Source: Gallionella sp.
Lineage (GTDB): Bacteria > Pseudomonadota > Gammaproteobacteria > Burkholderiales > Gallionellaceae
Length of the DNA: 54,690 bases
Assembly: GCA_030700315.1 (NCBI GenBank)
Contig: JAUYJO010000078.1
Location: 1-54,690 of the forward strand
Reading direction: 5' to 3'
The notes under the pieces were generated by a model. The model saw nothing but the letters and a program-made list of their open reading frames with translations. It did no database searches and was not told where the DNA came from. Shown one piece after another: positions 34,641-48,403 of the stretch (positions within the stretch are counted from its first letter, which is position 1; every line of letters starts with the position of its first letter). The translations under genes were made by a program, and so were the position numbers.

Positions 34641-35750
34641 ATGATTCTGATTCTCAGTTCCAACACCAGCGAGCAGTCGCCGGAATACCGGCAGTTGCTG
34701 GCGCACCTTGCTACTCTGCAAGGCATCCAGGTCCGCGTGCATGTCGAGCGCGGCAGCGAGCAGGCGCTCACGGAAATCTACCTGATCGGCAACACCAAGC
34801 TGCTGGACATCGAGGATATGCAGAGCCTGCCGTGTGTCGAGCGCGTGGTGCGGGTTTCCGAGGAGTACCGCATCCTCGGGCGGCACAAGGACGACCAGCG
34901 CCCCACGCATTTCGAATACAACGGCGTGCGCTTCGGCCAGGACACGCTGCACGTGTTTGCCGGGTTATGCGCGGTGGACAACCGCGAGCATGTCGAAATG
35001 ATGATGAAAGCCGTGGCTGACAACGGCCAGGTGTGTACGCGCATGGGCGCATACAAGCCGCGCACCAGCCCGTATGCGTTTCAGGGGCACGGTAAGAATT
35101 GCCTGCCCTACGTGTTCGAGTTGGCGGGCAAGTACGGCATCAAGGTGATTGCGATGGAAATTACTCACGAGTCGCACCTCAACGAAATTAAGGAGGCATT
35201 GCATCAGACCGGCAACCCGACCGGCGTGATGCTGCAAATCGGCACGCGCAACACGCAGAATTTCGAGCTGCTGAAAATCGTCGGGCGGCAAACCGAGATG
35301 CCGGTGCTGCTTAAACGTGGCTTCGGCATCACCCTGGACGAATCGCTGAATGCGGCGGAATACCTGGCCTCCGAAGGCAACCGCAACGTGGTGTTCGGCC
35401 TGCGCGGCATGAAGACCAACATGGGCGACCCACACCGCAACCTGGTGGATTTCGCGCATGTGCCGGTGGTGAAGCGGCTGACGCGCATGCCGGTGTGCGT
35501 CGACCCGTCGCACTCGGTGGGATCGCGGCAAGCGTCGCCGGACGGCATACTCGACACGATGCACGTCACCGCGCAGGGCGTGTTGGCCGGCGCCAACATG
35601 GTGCTGGTGGATTTTCATCCCGCGCCGCCCAAAGCCTTGGTGGATGGCCCGCAAGCCATGCTGCTGAAGGAGTTGCCGTATTTCCTGGAAGATGTGCAGA
35701 TCGCCCGCGAGGCGTATCTCAAGCGCGTCGCGCTGCGCCAAAAACAATAG
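34641..35750 (+). CDS. aroF: 3-deoxy-7-phosphoheptulonate (DAHP) synthase, type I-beta
   Basis: 369 aa. N-terminal ferredoxin-like regulatory domain (about 1-75) followed by a TIM-barrel of the KDO8P/DAHP synthase type: FAGLCAVDNREH, MRMGAYKPRTSPYAFQG (here RMGAYKPRTSPYAFQG), VLLKRGFG, PVCVDPSHSVGSR, MVLVDFHPAPPKALVDGPQ. Condenses PEP and erythrose 4-phosphate in the first step of aromatic synthesis; the fold and length match the Bacillus/Thermotoga-type enzyme. Regulation by the N-terminal domain is known for the type I-beta enzymes. Confidence 0.9.
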   Translation: MILILSSNTSEQSPEYRQLLAHLATLQGIQVRVHVERGSEQALTEIYLIGNTKLLDIEDMQSLPCVERVVRVSEEYRILGRHKDDQRPTHFEYNGVRFGQDTLHVFAGLCAVDNREHVEMMMKAVADNGQVCTRMGAYKPRTSPYAFQGHGKNCLPYVFELAGKYGIKVIAMEITHESHLNEIKEALHQTGNPTGVMLQIGTRNTQNFELLKIVGRQTEMPVLLKRGFGITLDESLNAAEYLASEGNRNVVFGLRGMKTNMGDPHRNLVDFAHVPVVKRLTRMPVCVDPSHSVGSRQASPDGILDTMHVTAQGVLAGANMVLVDFHPAPPKALVDGPQAMLLKELPYFLEDVQIAREAYLKRVALRQKQ

Positions 35751-35790
35751 CTTTCAAACCTCTTTTTTATCCATAAAACGTAAGCAAACA

Positions 35791-35819
35791 AAAAGCCGCA
35801 GGTGTCTCCTGCGGCTTTT
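35791..35819. terminator. bidirectional intrinsic terminator between aroF and hemE
   Basis: AAAAGCCGCAGG, loop TGTCT, CCTGCGGCTTTT: a 12-bp perfect stem. A-run on the left and T-run on the right make it usable by both convergent genes. Confidence 0.92.
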
Positions 35820-35836
35820 GTTCATGCGGGCAGAGA

Positions 35837-36901
35837 CTAGTGGTATTTGCGGCTCAGTTCATGCACCGCCGCAACCAGTGCCGCGACATGTTCCGGGTTG
35901 GTATGTTGCGAGATGCCGTGGCCCAGGTTGAACACGTGGCCGCTGCCGTAGCCGTAGCTGCTGAGCACTTTTTCCGTTTCGGCACGGATCGCCTCGGGCG
36001 AGGCAAACAATACCGCCGGGTCGAGGTTGCCCTGTAGCGCGACTCTATGTCCGACCTTTTGCCGCGCGATACCGATGTCCATGGTCCAGTCCAGGCCGAT
36101 CGCATCGCAGCCGGTGTCGGCGATACTTTCGATCCACAGGCCGCCTCCCTTGGTGAACACGATGTTCGGGATGCGCACGCCGTCTTTTTCCTTGATCAGG
36201 CCGTCGACGATGCGCTGCGTATAAGCCAGCGAGAATTCGTGGAACGCCGCATGCGACAGCACGCCGCCCCAGGAATCGAAAATCATCACCGCCTGCGCAC
36301 CCGCCTCGATTTGCGCATTCAGGTAGGCGATCACCGCCTGGGTGGTCACTTCGAGAATGTGGTGCATCAGCTTGGGCTCGTTGTACATCAAGGTCTTCAC
36401 CTTGGCGTAATCGTCGCTGCCGCCGCCTTCGACCATGTAGCAGGACAAGGTAAACGGGCTGCCGGAAAAACCGATCAACGGCACGCGCCCATCCAGCGTC
36501 TTGCGAATCTGCGTCACGGCATCGGTGACGTATTTCAAATCCTTGCCGATATCTGGCACACGTAATGCCTTGATGTCCGCTTCCGTCTTCAGCGGGCGCT
36601 CAAATTTCGGGCCTTCTCCATCGGAAAAATACAGACCCAGCCCCATCGCGTCCGGCACGGTGAGAATGTCGGAGAACAGAATCGCCGCGTCCAGAGGGAA
36701 ACGGTCCAGCGGTTGCAGTGTCACTTCGGTGGCGTAATCCGGGTTTTTGCACAGGCCCAGGAAGCTGCCGGCGCGCTGGCGCGTTTCGCGGTACTCCGGC
36801 AGGAAGCGCCCGGCCTGGCGCATCATCCACATCGGCGTGTAGTCGGTCGGCTGGCGCAGCAATGCGCGCAGGAAGGTGTCGTTTTTCAGTTTGAAGTTCA
36901 T
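35837..36901 (-). CDS. hemE: uroporphyrinogen decarboxylase HemE
   Basis: 354 aa. Family motifs: [10 protein letters not shown] form (here [18 protein letters not shown]), [58 protein letters not shown]. Converts uroporphyrinogen III to coproporphyrinogen III in heme synthesis. Third gene of the minus-strand gltB-gltD-hemE group, with a 57-bp gap from gltD that carries a palindromic repeat. Confidence 0.96.
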   Translation of the reverse strand: MNFKLKNDTFLRALLRQPTDYTPMWMMRQAGRFLPEYRETRQRAGSFLGLCKNPDYATEVTLQPLDRFPLDAAILFSDILTVPDAMGLGLYFSDGEGPKFERPLKTEADIKALRVPDIGKDLKYVTDAVTQIRKTLDGRVPLIGFSGSPFTLSCYMVEGGGSDDYAKVKTLMYNEPKLMHHILEVTTQAVIAYLNAQIEAGAQAVMIFDSWGGVLSHAAFHEFSLAYTQRIVDGLIKEKDGVRIPNIVFTKGGGLWIESIADTGCDAIGLDWTMDIGIARQKVGHRVALQGNLDPAVLFASPEAIRAETEKVLSSYGYGSGHVFNLGHGISQHTNPEHVAALVAAVHELSRKYH

Positions 36902-36929
36902 ATGTACCTTTGTTAATTCTTCGTGTCGT

Positions 36930-36956
36930 TCGGGCGGGATGAATCCTGCCCCTACA
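36930..36956. repeat. small palindromic repeat downstream of gltD
   Basis: GGGCGGGATGAATCCTGCCCCTACAGG: a short self-complementary element of the GGGCGNNATGAAT type, found also at 38446-38467 at the end of gltB. It follows the gltD stop and precedes hemE. Confidence 0.55.
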
Positions 36957-36958
36957 GG

Positions 36959-38428
36959 TCAGCGCGGCAGCACCGACGAGCCCATCAGGAACTCGTCCAC
37001 CGCCCGTGCGCACTGGCGGCCTTCGCGGATCGCCCACACTACCAGCGACTGGCCGCGGCGCATGTCGCCTGCCGCAAATACTTTATCCCGGCTGGTGCGG
37101 TAGTTTTCGGTGTCGGCCTTGGCGTTGCCACGCGCATCTTTTTCGACGCCGAACGCATCCAGCACCGGCTGCAACGGATGGGTGAAGCCCATCGCGAGGA
37201 ACACCAGGTCGGCCTTCAGCTCGAACTCGCTGCCCGCGATCTCGCTCATCCTGCCGTCCTTCCATTCGACGCGTACCGCCTTGATGGCCTTGAGCACGCC
37301 CTTCTCGCCGATGAACTCTTTGGTGGCGATCGCCCAGTCGCGCGCGCAGCCTTCCTCGTGCGAACTGGAAGTGCGCAACTTGAGCGGCCAGTTCGGCCAC
37401 ACCAGCGATTTATCCTCTCGCTCGGGCGGACGCGGCATCACTTCGATCTGCGTGACCGAAGCCGCACCGTGGCGGTTCGACGTGCCGACACAATCGGAGC
37501 CGGTGTCGCCGCCACCGATCACCACCACATGCTTGCCCTTGGCGCGGATCGGATTTTTGCCATCTCCCGCCACTTCCTTGTTCTGCGGAATGAGGAATTC
37601 CAGCGCGTAATGCACGCCGTCCAGCGCACGCCCCGGCACCGGCAAGTCGCGCGGCTGCTCCGAGCCGCCCGCGAGGATCACCGCGTCGAACTGCTTCAGC
37701 AATTCGTCCGGCGCGACGGTTTTCTGCGCGTCGTTCGCCACCCCCTTGGGCAATTTATCTGGGCATGGCGCTTCCTTGCCGACGAACACCGAAGTTTGAA
37801 AGGTCACGCCCTCGGCCTGCAATTGCGCCATACGCCAGTCGATCAGCCGCTTGTCGAGCTTGAAGTCGGGAATACCATAGCGCAGCAGGCCGCCGATGCG
37901 GTCGTTCTTTTCGAACACGGTGACCGCGTGGCCGACGCGCGCCAGTTGCTGCGCTGCCGCCAGCCCTGAAGGGCCGGAGCCGACTATGGCCACTTTTTTG
38001 CCGGTCTTTTTCGCTGCGGGCTGCGGCAATACCCAGCCGTTCTCGCCGCCCTTGTCGATGAGGAAATGCTCGATGGATTTGATGCCCACCGCATCGCCGT
38101 CGATGTTCACCGTGCAGGCCGCCTCGCACGGTGCGGGGCAGATGCGCCCGGTGAATTCCGGGAAATTGTTGGTGGAGTGCAGCACCTCCAGCGCTTCGCG
38201 CCAGTTGCCCCGGTACACCAGGTCGTTCCAGTCTGGGATGATGTTGTTGACCGGACAGCCCGAAGTGCAAAAAGGAATGCCGCAATCCATGCAGCGCGCG
38301 CCTTGTATTTTGGCCTGCTCGTCGGTCAGGTGCAGCACGAATTCGCAGTAATTTTTCAGCCGTTTCGCCACTGGCAAATACTCTTCGCTCAGGCGGCTGA
38401 ATTCCATAAATCCGGTTGGTTTGCCCAT
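36959..38428 (-). CDS. gltD: glutamate synthase [NADPH] small subunit GltD
   Basis: 489 aa. N-terminal Fe-S-binding helical domain with CMDCGIPFC...[19 protein letters not shown], and two FAD/NAD-binding Rossmann motifs ([21 protein letters not shown] and [15 protein letters not shown]). Supplies electrons from NADPH to GltB. The start is 1 bp from the gltB stop, so the two are co-translated. Confidence 0.96.
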   Translation of the reverse strand: MGKPTGFMEFSRLSEEYLPVAKRLKNYCEFVLHLTDEQAKIQGARCMDCGIPFCTSGCPVNNIIPDWNDLVYRGNWREALEVLHSTNNFPEFTGRICPAPCEAACTVNIDGDAVGIKSIEHFLIDKGGENGWVLPQPAAKKTGKKVAIVGSGPSGLAAAQQLARVGHAVTVFEKNDRIGGLLRYGIPDFKLDKRLIDWRMAQLQAEGVTFQTSVFVGKEAPCPDKLPKGVANDAQKTVAPDELLKQFDAVILAGGSEQPRDLPVPGRALDGVHYALEFLIPQNKEVAGDGKNPIRAKGKHVVVIGGGDTGSDCVGTSNRHGAASVTQIEVMPRPPEREDKSLVWPNWPLKLRTSSSHEEGCARDWAIATKEFIGEKGVLKAIKAVRVEWKDGRMSEIAGSEFELKADLVFLAMGFTHPLQPVLDAFGVEKDARGNAKADTENYRTSRDKVFAAGDMRRGQSLVVWAIREGRQCARAVDEFLMGSSVLPR

Positions 38429-38429
38429 A

Positions 38430-43127
<4,698 letters not shown>

Positions 43128-43253
43128 GGTGTTCCTTAGTCAATACATCAAAACCAAAAAATGGCGGCACACGCCGCCACTGCAAACACAAAAGCGAAAG
43201 GGCGCGAATTTTACCTTGTCTGGGGGTGATGGGCAACCGCAAAGTAATGACAG

Positions 43254-43345
43254 GGGTGCGATCAAAAGTGTTGGTGCATCTTACGTAGGGCGGATGAGCG
43301 CAGCGTTATCCGCCGTATGCTGACCTCTCGCGCAACTTTCATTCG
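43254..43345. repeat. MITE-like element, family 2, partial copy
   Basis: Begins GGGTGCGATCAAAAGTGTTG, followed by GTGCATCTTACGTAGGGCGG, matching the end of the complete copy at 47288-47449. The other end is missing; similarity fades around 43345 before the transposase. No ORF. Confidence 0.65.
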
Positions 43346-43391
43346 GCGGATATCTGCGGTTGAAAATCATGACTTGCATGCTACCAGCCCT

Positions 43392-44447
43392 ATGAAAAAA
43401 CCAATTAACTACCAAAATTTACCCCAGAAAAACGCGATGAACCAGTATTGCCATCGGCCAAGAAATCGAGCGCAACGATGAGTCCCGGTACGATCACCGG
43501 CTGCACGGCGTATTGCTGGTGGCGAACGGCATGAGTGCGCGACAGGCCGCGTTGTGGCTGAACGAGAGCGAGCGCACGGTGCAGCGCTGGGTCAATCGCT
43601 TCGAGGGAATCGGATTTGCCGGATTGCGGGAAGGTGAGCGATCCGGGCGGCCGAGTCGATTGACCGATGCGCATTGGCAATCCCTGGAACGCGACTTGCG
43701 GCGTAGCCCGCGTGAGTTCGGCTTTGCCCAGACCCTGTGGGACGGCAAACTGCTGGCCGAGCATTTGCGCCAGAGTTATCAGGTCTCGCTGGGAACGCGC
43801 CAATGTCAGCGGCTGTTCGGCCAGATGGGATTTCGGCTGCGCAAGCCCCGCCCCGTCATCGCCAAGGCCGACCCGGAAGCGCAGGCGGCCTTTAAAAAAC
43901 TGCGGCGTCTGGCCGCCGATCCAAGGGTTGACCTATGGAGTTCCGACGAATGCCACTTCCAGCAACACGGCACCCGCTGCCGTATGTGGGTGCCGCCGGA
44001 AGACAAAGCCCACATCCTCTTGCATGCGCCCACTCGCAAGTCCGTGGCGTGCTTTGGCGCAGCCAACATCCGCACCGGCAAACTGGTTACCGCCTTCGAG
44101 CCGATATTCAACGGCGAGTTCTTCCAGCGCTTCTTGATGCGCCTGCCCAAGCACCGCTCCCGTGGCAAACGCCTCGTCTGCTGGTTCTGGACAACGCCAA
44201 GTACCACCATGCCCGTTTGCTCCAGCCCTGGCTGCACACGCACCGCAAGGTGCTCACGCTCATGTTCTTGCCTCCATACAGTCCCGAACTCAATCCGATC
44301 GAGCGGGTTTGGAAACTGACCCGCTGGCTGGCGACCCGCAATCGGCACTTCCCAACCCTCGGCCATGTTGTCGAAGCCGTGCAGGAGCGCTTCAATCTCT
44401 GGGCCAAGCCCAACCGACAGATGGCGAGACTATGCGCCATTATTTAA
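43392..44447 (+). pseudogene. IS630-family transposase, two frameshifts
   Basis: Restoring two frame changes gives a protein of about 350 aa. Start ATG 43392 in one frame (MKKPINYQNLPQKNAMNQ). From about 43445 a second frame (IAIGQEIERNDESRYDHRLH, GMSARQAALWLNESERTVQRW: HTH; then LWSSDECHFQQHG with the first catalytic Asp). From about 44175 back to the first (RLLVLDNAKYHHARLL, LPPYSPELNPIERVWKLTRW: DDE motif Asp and Glu). The DDE triad is intact if the frames are joined. IS630 elements target TA; ends and terminal repeats were not located. It lies between the gltB promoter side and a MITE. Confidence 0.85.
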
Positions 44448-44795
44448 GACGCTATGTATAAAATCCTCCGCCAACGACAAACGCTCACCCGCAGCCCTGT
44501 GGTTATCGATCCCCATCATTTTCTCCCGGAAAAGATGGGTTATCGGAAACAATCCGTTAATCTATAGCGTCAGTTGCGATTTATGCTTTTACTCTACTTC
44601 GATTTTGATGCGGTTGCCCTGCCCGGTTACTACCTCAAGGGCAGAAAACAGTGAAATTGAGCTACACTTGCGCGCAGCCGCCACCACGAACTACGGCTAA
44701 AGTGCCTGGGTAAAATTCAACGCGCAGGGCTGGGTAATTTAAACGCGCATCAACACGTAGTTTCAGATAGCTTCTTGGCCACGATAGCGTTAAGG
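44448..44795. other. intergenic stretch between the transposase and the MITE
   Basis: 348 bp with no recognisable gene. It presumably contains the right end of the IS630-family element, but I could not define its terminal repeat. Only short unlikely frames exist. Confidence 0.35.
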
Positions 44796-44955
44796 GATAC
44801 AGAAATTACAAACGTACCGTTTGGTCATGAGTCTCACGATGATGTAGGTCGGGATTCATCCCAACGGGGTTGGTTTATGCAACGCTCTGTCGGGATGAAT
44901 CCCGACCTACGAAACCCGCCCCCGGTTCATAAAAGGTACTTTTACAATCTCTGCA
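44796..44955. repeat. MITE-like palindromic element, family 1, complete copy
   Basis: About 160 bp. Left end GATACAGAAATTACAAACGT ACC; right end GGTACTTTTACAATCTCTGC: imperfect terminal inverted repeats of about 25 bp. Inside are two inverted arms GTAGGTCGGGATTCATCCC and GTCGGGATGAATCCCGACC. It is non-coding. The inverted relative is at 1-138. It interrupts the 5' part of the first DUF1566 gene. Confidence 0.75.
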
Positions 44956-45912
44956 TCACTCAGCGGTGAGGGCTGCGCCACTGGCGCCGCCACGGGCATG
45001 ACCTGGAACGCCGCCCTGGCTGCCGCAAAAGATGCGAATTTCGCTGGTCACAGCGACTGGCGCTTGCCGAATATAAAGGAGCTCGAATCCATCGTCGAGT
45101 CTTGCGGCTACAACCCGGCCATCAACCGGACTCTGTTTCCGGCCACACCTGATGAGTATTTCTGGTCGGGTTCGTCGTATGTCCCGGATACTTCCCAAGC
45201 GTAGTACGTCGGTTTCGGCTATGGCGATATTTATGGCTACAATAAGACGTTCGTCCACTATGTGCGCTTGGTTCGTGGCGGGCAGCCCTTCGATTCTTTC
45301 GATGCGCAGGATGACACCACCCCCGCCCCCTTCAGCTTCACCGCGCAAACCGGCGTGGCGCTTTCCAGCGTAGCAACTTCCAACACCATCACCGTGTCCA
45401 GCATCAACGGCGGGGGCTACACCGCCGTGGCCGGTACGGTGAACAACGGTGACGAGGTGGCCGTGCAACAGACCTCCTCCGCCAGCTATAGCACCCTCAC
45501 TACCGCCACCCTCACCATCGGCGGGGTGAGCGACGTGTTCCAAGTCACCACGCTCAATCTCGCGGTCAGCAGCATCGTCGTCGATCCGGCCGCGCCAGCG
45601 ATCCTTTACACCGGCCTCGACGATGCCGGCATATACAAAAGCACCGACGGCGGCGCAAGCTGGATCGCCGCAAGCACCCAGCCGACCAACACGCGCATCA
45701 AGGCTCTGGTCATCAAGCCGGGCGGCGGCGTGTTCAAGAGCAGCGACAGCGACATGATCTGGAGCGCCTGCACCCAGCCGACCAACCTGAACCTGCTTTC
45801 CCTGACGATGGATGCCAGCGGCAAGCTCTACGCAGGCAGCGAGGCGGGGGTGTTCGTCAGCAGCGACGGCTGCGCGAGCTGGGCGGCGATAAACACCGGA
45901 TTGCCGTTCTGA
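44956..45912 (+). pseudogene. DUF1566/C-type-lectin-like protein A, 5' truncated and with an internal stop
   Basis: Begins in mid-protein after the MITE (EGCATGAATGMTWNAALAAAKD), continues through WRLPNIKELESIVESCGYNPAINRTLFPATPDEYFWSGSS to an in-frame TAG at 45202-45204, then resumes in the same frame to 45912. Domains: DUF1566 lectin-like fold, one Ig-like repeat (FSFTAQTGVALSSVATSNTI) and a YCF48/sialidase-like beta-propeller segment (LYTGLDDAGIYKSTDGGASW). No signal peptide remains. The TAG falls inside the 126-bp variable segment (45160-45285), where A-directed mutagenesis could create it. Confidence 0.8.
45160..45285 (+). other. DGR-like variable region A
   Basis: 126 bp from TTCTGGTCGGG to GGCGGGCAG. 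Same length and flanks as region D (50641-50766), with which it shares the last 24 bp exactly. Differences lie mostly in first and second codon positions of NNY codons. Confidence 0.7.
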
Positions 45913-45943
45913 CCGCCATGAACGATCTTTTCAGGAGACTTAC

Positions 45944-46096
45944 ATGAGTTTTCCCGCCCTTTTCTTGCCCGCTTCCGCCCGCGCCCTGTGCGCAGCCGCC
46001 CTGTGTGCCCTCGCCACCGGCTCCGCTCTCGCTGCCGCGCCGTTTGTCGATAACCTCGACGGCACCGTCACCGACACCTCCACCGGGCTAAACTAA
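45944..46096 (+). pseudogene. N-terminal fragment of another DUF1566-type secreted protein
   Basis: 50 codons from ATG 45944 (RBS CAGGAGAC). A signal peptide (SFPALFLPASARALCAAAL ... GSALA) followed by FVDNLDGTVTDTSTGL, the usual start of a DUF1566 domain (DGTVTDTxTGLMW). Homology is cut at TGL and a stop follows in AAACTAAATC. It lies 31 bp after copy A, so paralogue genes were probably tandem here before a deletion. Confidence 0.75.
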
Positions 46097-46201
46097 ATCA
46101 ATTTTGATATATCGTCAAGGCTAAATGATTAAAGGTTTATCGCGGACGATCATGTCGGCTTTGCCCCAGCGCGCTCAATAACCAGGCGCAAGCGGGGTGG
46201 G

Positions 46202-46375
46202 CTACCGGGCTTCGCTGCGCCGCGAAGAATCCGGCTTTCTTGTCGAGCCCCTGGCCGCGACGAGCATGATCTCCCGCACCTCCGGCGACGCGGCGCGATA
46301 GCCCTGCAACAGCTCGTTTTCGTCGGGTGTGGTGCGATTCGAACTGATGAGTACCGGATAGTCAGACAAGCTGGA
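46202..46375 (-). other. remnant of a regulatory-protein C-terminus, uncertain
   Basis: Minus-strand frame reading DENELLQGYRAASPEVREIM, similar in style to the end of XRE/S24-type regulators, lacking any start. The interval 46097-46376 otherwise has no gene. The DNA lies between the truncated DUF1566 fragment and the LuxR gene. Confidence 0.25.
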
Positions 46376-46376
46376 A

Positions 46377-47189
46377 TCAGAGGCCGGTTTTTCCGCCGCG
46401 CAGCCAGAGCGTCATCAAGCCCATCCGCCCGCGCACACCGAGTTTCGCGTAGATGCTGGCGGCGTGCTGGTGGGTAGTGCGGTAGCCGATGCCAAGATGC
46501 CGGGCGACTTCCTTTTCGCTGGCATCCGTCAGCAGCAGCTTCAGGACATCGCGTTCGCGCAGGCTGAACAGCGAGGAGACGTTCGCCAACCCCTTGGATA
46601 GCAGCAGCTCGCGCTGGAACGTCCGGCTGCCGAGCAGGAAGAAGCAAAGCAGGTCGCGCTCGTAGTCGTCGAACGGCTGTTCGCCGTGGCATCGGTCCAG
46701 GGCGAAATGGGATTCGCAGTTTGCCGAGATGACATGCCCGCCTTCCAGCCGGTCGTCGATGCGCTCCTCTTCCAGCGCCTCGCGCACGATCCAACTGCTG
46801 CGCCAGCATTTATCATCCACCAGCTCGCGGCGCAGGTTGCTGCGCGTCTGACCGGCGCGGCGGGCGATCGCGCCGACATAAGGGTCGGCCTGCCCGGCGT
46901 CGAGGCGTCCTGCAAGCTCGCGTGCCATGGACAGCCGCCGTTCCTGGTGGTGCAAGTGTTCCACGCCGCGGATGCGCCAGCCGAGCAGCGGATCTTCTGC
47001 CGCTACCTCCGGCTGGCGGCAGATGCCCACCCACGTGGCATTGCATGCGCCGACCAGACCGCGCAACTGCTCCAGGCAATGGCGCAGCGCGGCATCGCAT
47101 TCGGCGGCGGGCGCATCCGCCAGATCCCACCACAAATCAGCCAGCAGGCGCATGTCCGCATCCTTGAGCATTCTCGTTGACGACGCCAT
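46377..47189 (-). CDS. LuxR-family transcriptional regulator
   Basis: 270 aa. C-terminal LuxR HTH about 205-262 (FSLRERDVLKLLLTDASEKEVARHLGIGYRTTHQHAASIYAKLGV). The N-terminal about 200 residues look like an uncharacterised sensor domain: GHVISANCESHFALDR, with no receiver or autoinducer motif recognised. It is transcribed divergently from the DUF1566 gene B and could control that array; a family-2 MITE lies between them. No target is proven. Confidence 0.85.
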   Translation of the reverse strand: MASSTRMLKDADMRLLADLWWDLADAPAAECDAALRHCLEQLRGLVGACNATWVGICRQPEVAAEDPLLGWRIRGVEHLHHQERRLSMARELAGRLDAGQADPYVGAIARRAGQTRSNLRRELVDDKCWRSSWIVREALEEERIDDRLEGGHVISANCESHFALDRCHGEQPFDDYERDLLCFFLLGSRTFQRELLLSKGLANVSSLFSLRERDVLKLLLTDASEKEVARHLGIGYRTTHQHAASIYAKLGVRGRMGLMTLWLRGGKTGL

Positions 47190-47287
47190 ATCACCCCCGT
47201 TTCGGCGCGGCCCGGCGGGTTGCCGTATCCGCTAATCGGCGGATTGTAGCAATGCCGGGCAACCGCGACAATCAGCCGCTGCTTGCC

Positions 47288-47449
47288 GGGTGCGATCATA
47301 AAGTGTTGGTCAAAGAAGTGGAAGTAGGGCGGAAAAGCGTAGCGCCTTCCGCCGTATGGAGGCTTGGCTATGACGAAACATTCGGCGGATAACGCCTTCG
47401 GCTCATCCGCCCTACATAAGAAGATGCACCAACACTTTTGATTGCACCC
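47288..47449. mobile_element. MITE-like element, family 2, complete, with target duplication
   Basis: 162 bp with terminal inverted repeats GGGTGCGATCATAAAGTGTT and (reverse) GGGTGCAATCAAAAGTGTTG. Flanked by a direct repeat CTGCTTGCC at 47279-47287 and 47450-47458. The paralogous stretch at 49612-49700 (CCGCTGTTTGCCGACCC) is the same sequence without the element: an empty site. Internal arms GTAGGGCGGAT. No ORF. Confidence 0.85.
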
Positions 47450-47557
47450 CTGCTTGCCGGCCCAGAGCTTGAATTTTCTGGGACAAGAAACCGAAAGAAA
47501 CCGAAGAGGAAATACCATGCGACACACAGCGACCAGCTCAACAGCTCCGCCACACAC

Positions 47558-47584
47558 GGCTATCGGGGGCAAGCCCCCTCCTAC
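47558..47584. repeat. REP-like palindrome in the leader of gene B
   Basis: ATCGGGGGCAAGCCCCCTCC then TACC. It lies in a frame open from ATG 47517 (reads GGKPPPT) upstream of the signal-peptide start. The same leader with a similar REP occurs in gene D. Confidence 0.6.
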
Positions 47585-47618
47585 CTTGCAAAACCATCCC
47601 TCCACGGAGCCACAAACC

Positions 47619-48356
47619 ATGATCCGCTTTTCGCGCGTTGTTTCGTTCGCCCTGCTGCTCGGCGTCAGCCTCTCCCTCCACGCGGCGCCCACCGGACTGC
47701 TCAACGACACCGGGCAGGACACTTGCTACAACGACACCGTAGCCGATGGCGTGGCCGCGTCCGGCCCGGCCAGCATCGCGCGCGATGCGGGAACCCATCC
47801 GCGCCAGGATTGCCGCTTCGGGCGCGACGCCGCTGCTGCTGCCGGGGTGCTGACCAAAACCGGCGCGGGCGCCAAAGGTTTCGACTACACCAGAGTGTGC
47901 TTCAACGGCGATCCGGAAGGCAGCGGCGCCTGCACCGGCGCGCTCGTCGCCAACACCACCGATACGGCGACGGGGACGCCGTCCACCGACTGGGCCTGCA
48001 CCAAAGACAACGTCACCAACCTGATCTGGTCGCTGCAAAGCGGTTATGGCGACTGGACGACCTACGCCAACGCCACGCTCCCCAATGCGACCAATGCCGC
48101 CGCCCGCTGCGGCTACGGCACCGGCTGGCGCCTGCCCACGCGGCGCGAACTGTTCTCCATCATGCATAACGGCGCATCAATTCCCGCCATCGACAGCGCC
48201 TATTTCCCCAGCACGCAGAGCAATTGGTACTGGAGCGCCGACACTTATGCGCCTGTTCCGGCCGTCGCCTGGGGTGTCGTTTTCTACAATGGCGGCGCCG
48301 GCGCCAGCAATGAGTCCAATAGCGGCTATGTTCGGCTTGTGCGTAGCGGACAGTGA
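47619..48356 (+). CDS. DUF1566/C-type-lectin-like secreted protein B
   Basis: 245 aa from ATG 47619 (signal peptide IRFSRVVSFALLLGVSLSLHA). An in-frame ATG at 47517 with a strong RBS (GAGGAAATACC) is the alternative start; its leader contains a REP and is conserved with gene D, so the true start is unresolved. Cys-rich N-terminal segment (GQDTCYNDT, HPRQDCRFGRDA), then DUF1566 (WRLPTRRELFSIMHNG) and a variable 126-bp segment ending YVRLVRSGQ at the very C-terminus. Unlike copies A, C and E there is no beta-propeller tail. Likely exported and exposed, binding an unknown ligand. Confidence 0.8.
   Translation: MIRFSRVVSFALLLGVSLSLHAAPTGLLNDTGQDTCYNDTVADGVAASGPASIARDAGTHPRQDCRFGRDAAAAAGVLTKTGAGAKGFDYTRVCFNGDPEGSGACTGALVANTTDTATGTPSTDWACTKDNVTNLIWSLQSGYGDWTTYANATLPNATNAAARCGYGTGWRLPTRRELFSIMHNGASIPAIDSAYFPSTQSNWYWSADTYAPVPAVAWGVVFYNGGAGASNESNSGYVRLVRSGQ
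48228..48353 (+). other. DGR-like variable region B
   Basis: 126 bp, TACTGGAGC to AGCGGACAG. With region C it shares the last 36 bp except two, and 16 of the 21 codons that differ in the slightly longer aligned stretch keep the third base. Confidence 0.72.
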
Positions 48357-48403
48357 TTTTGCCCTTCGATTGCTTGACATCTTCTACCCCGCAGAGGCCC
48401 GAC

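Noticed and set aside
46377-47189. Interpreting the LuxR gene as a quorum-sensing receptor with a luxI partner
   Set aside because: No autoinducer-binding motif recognised in the N-terminal part and no luxI gene in the window.
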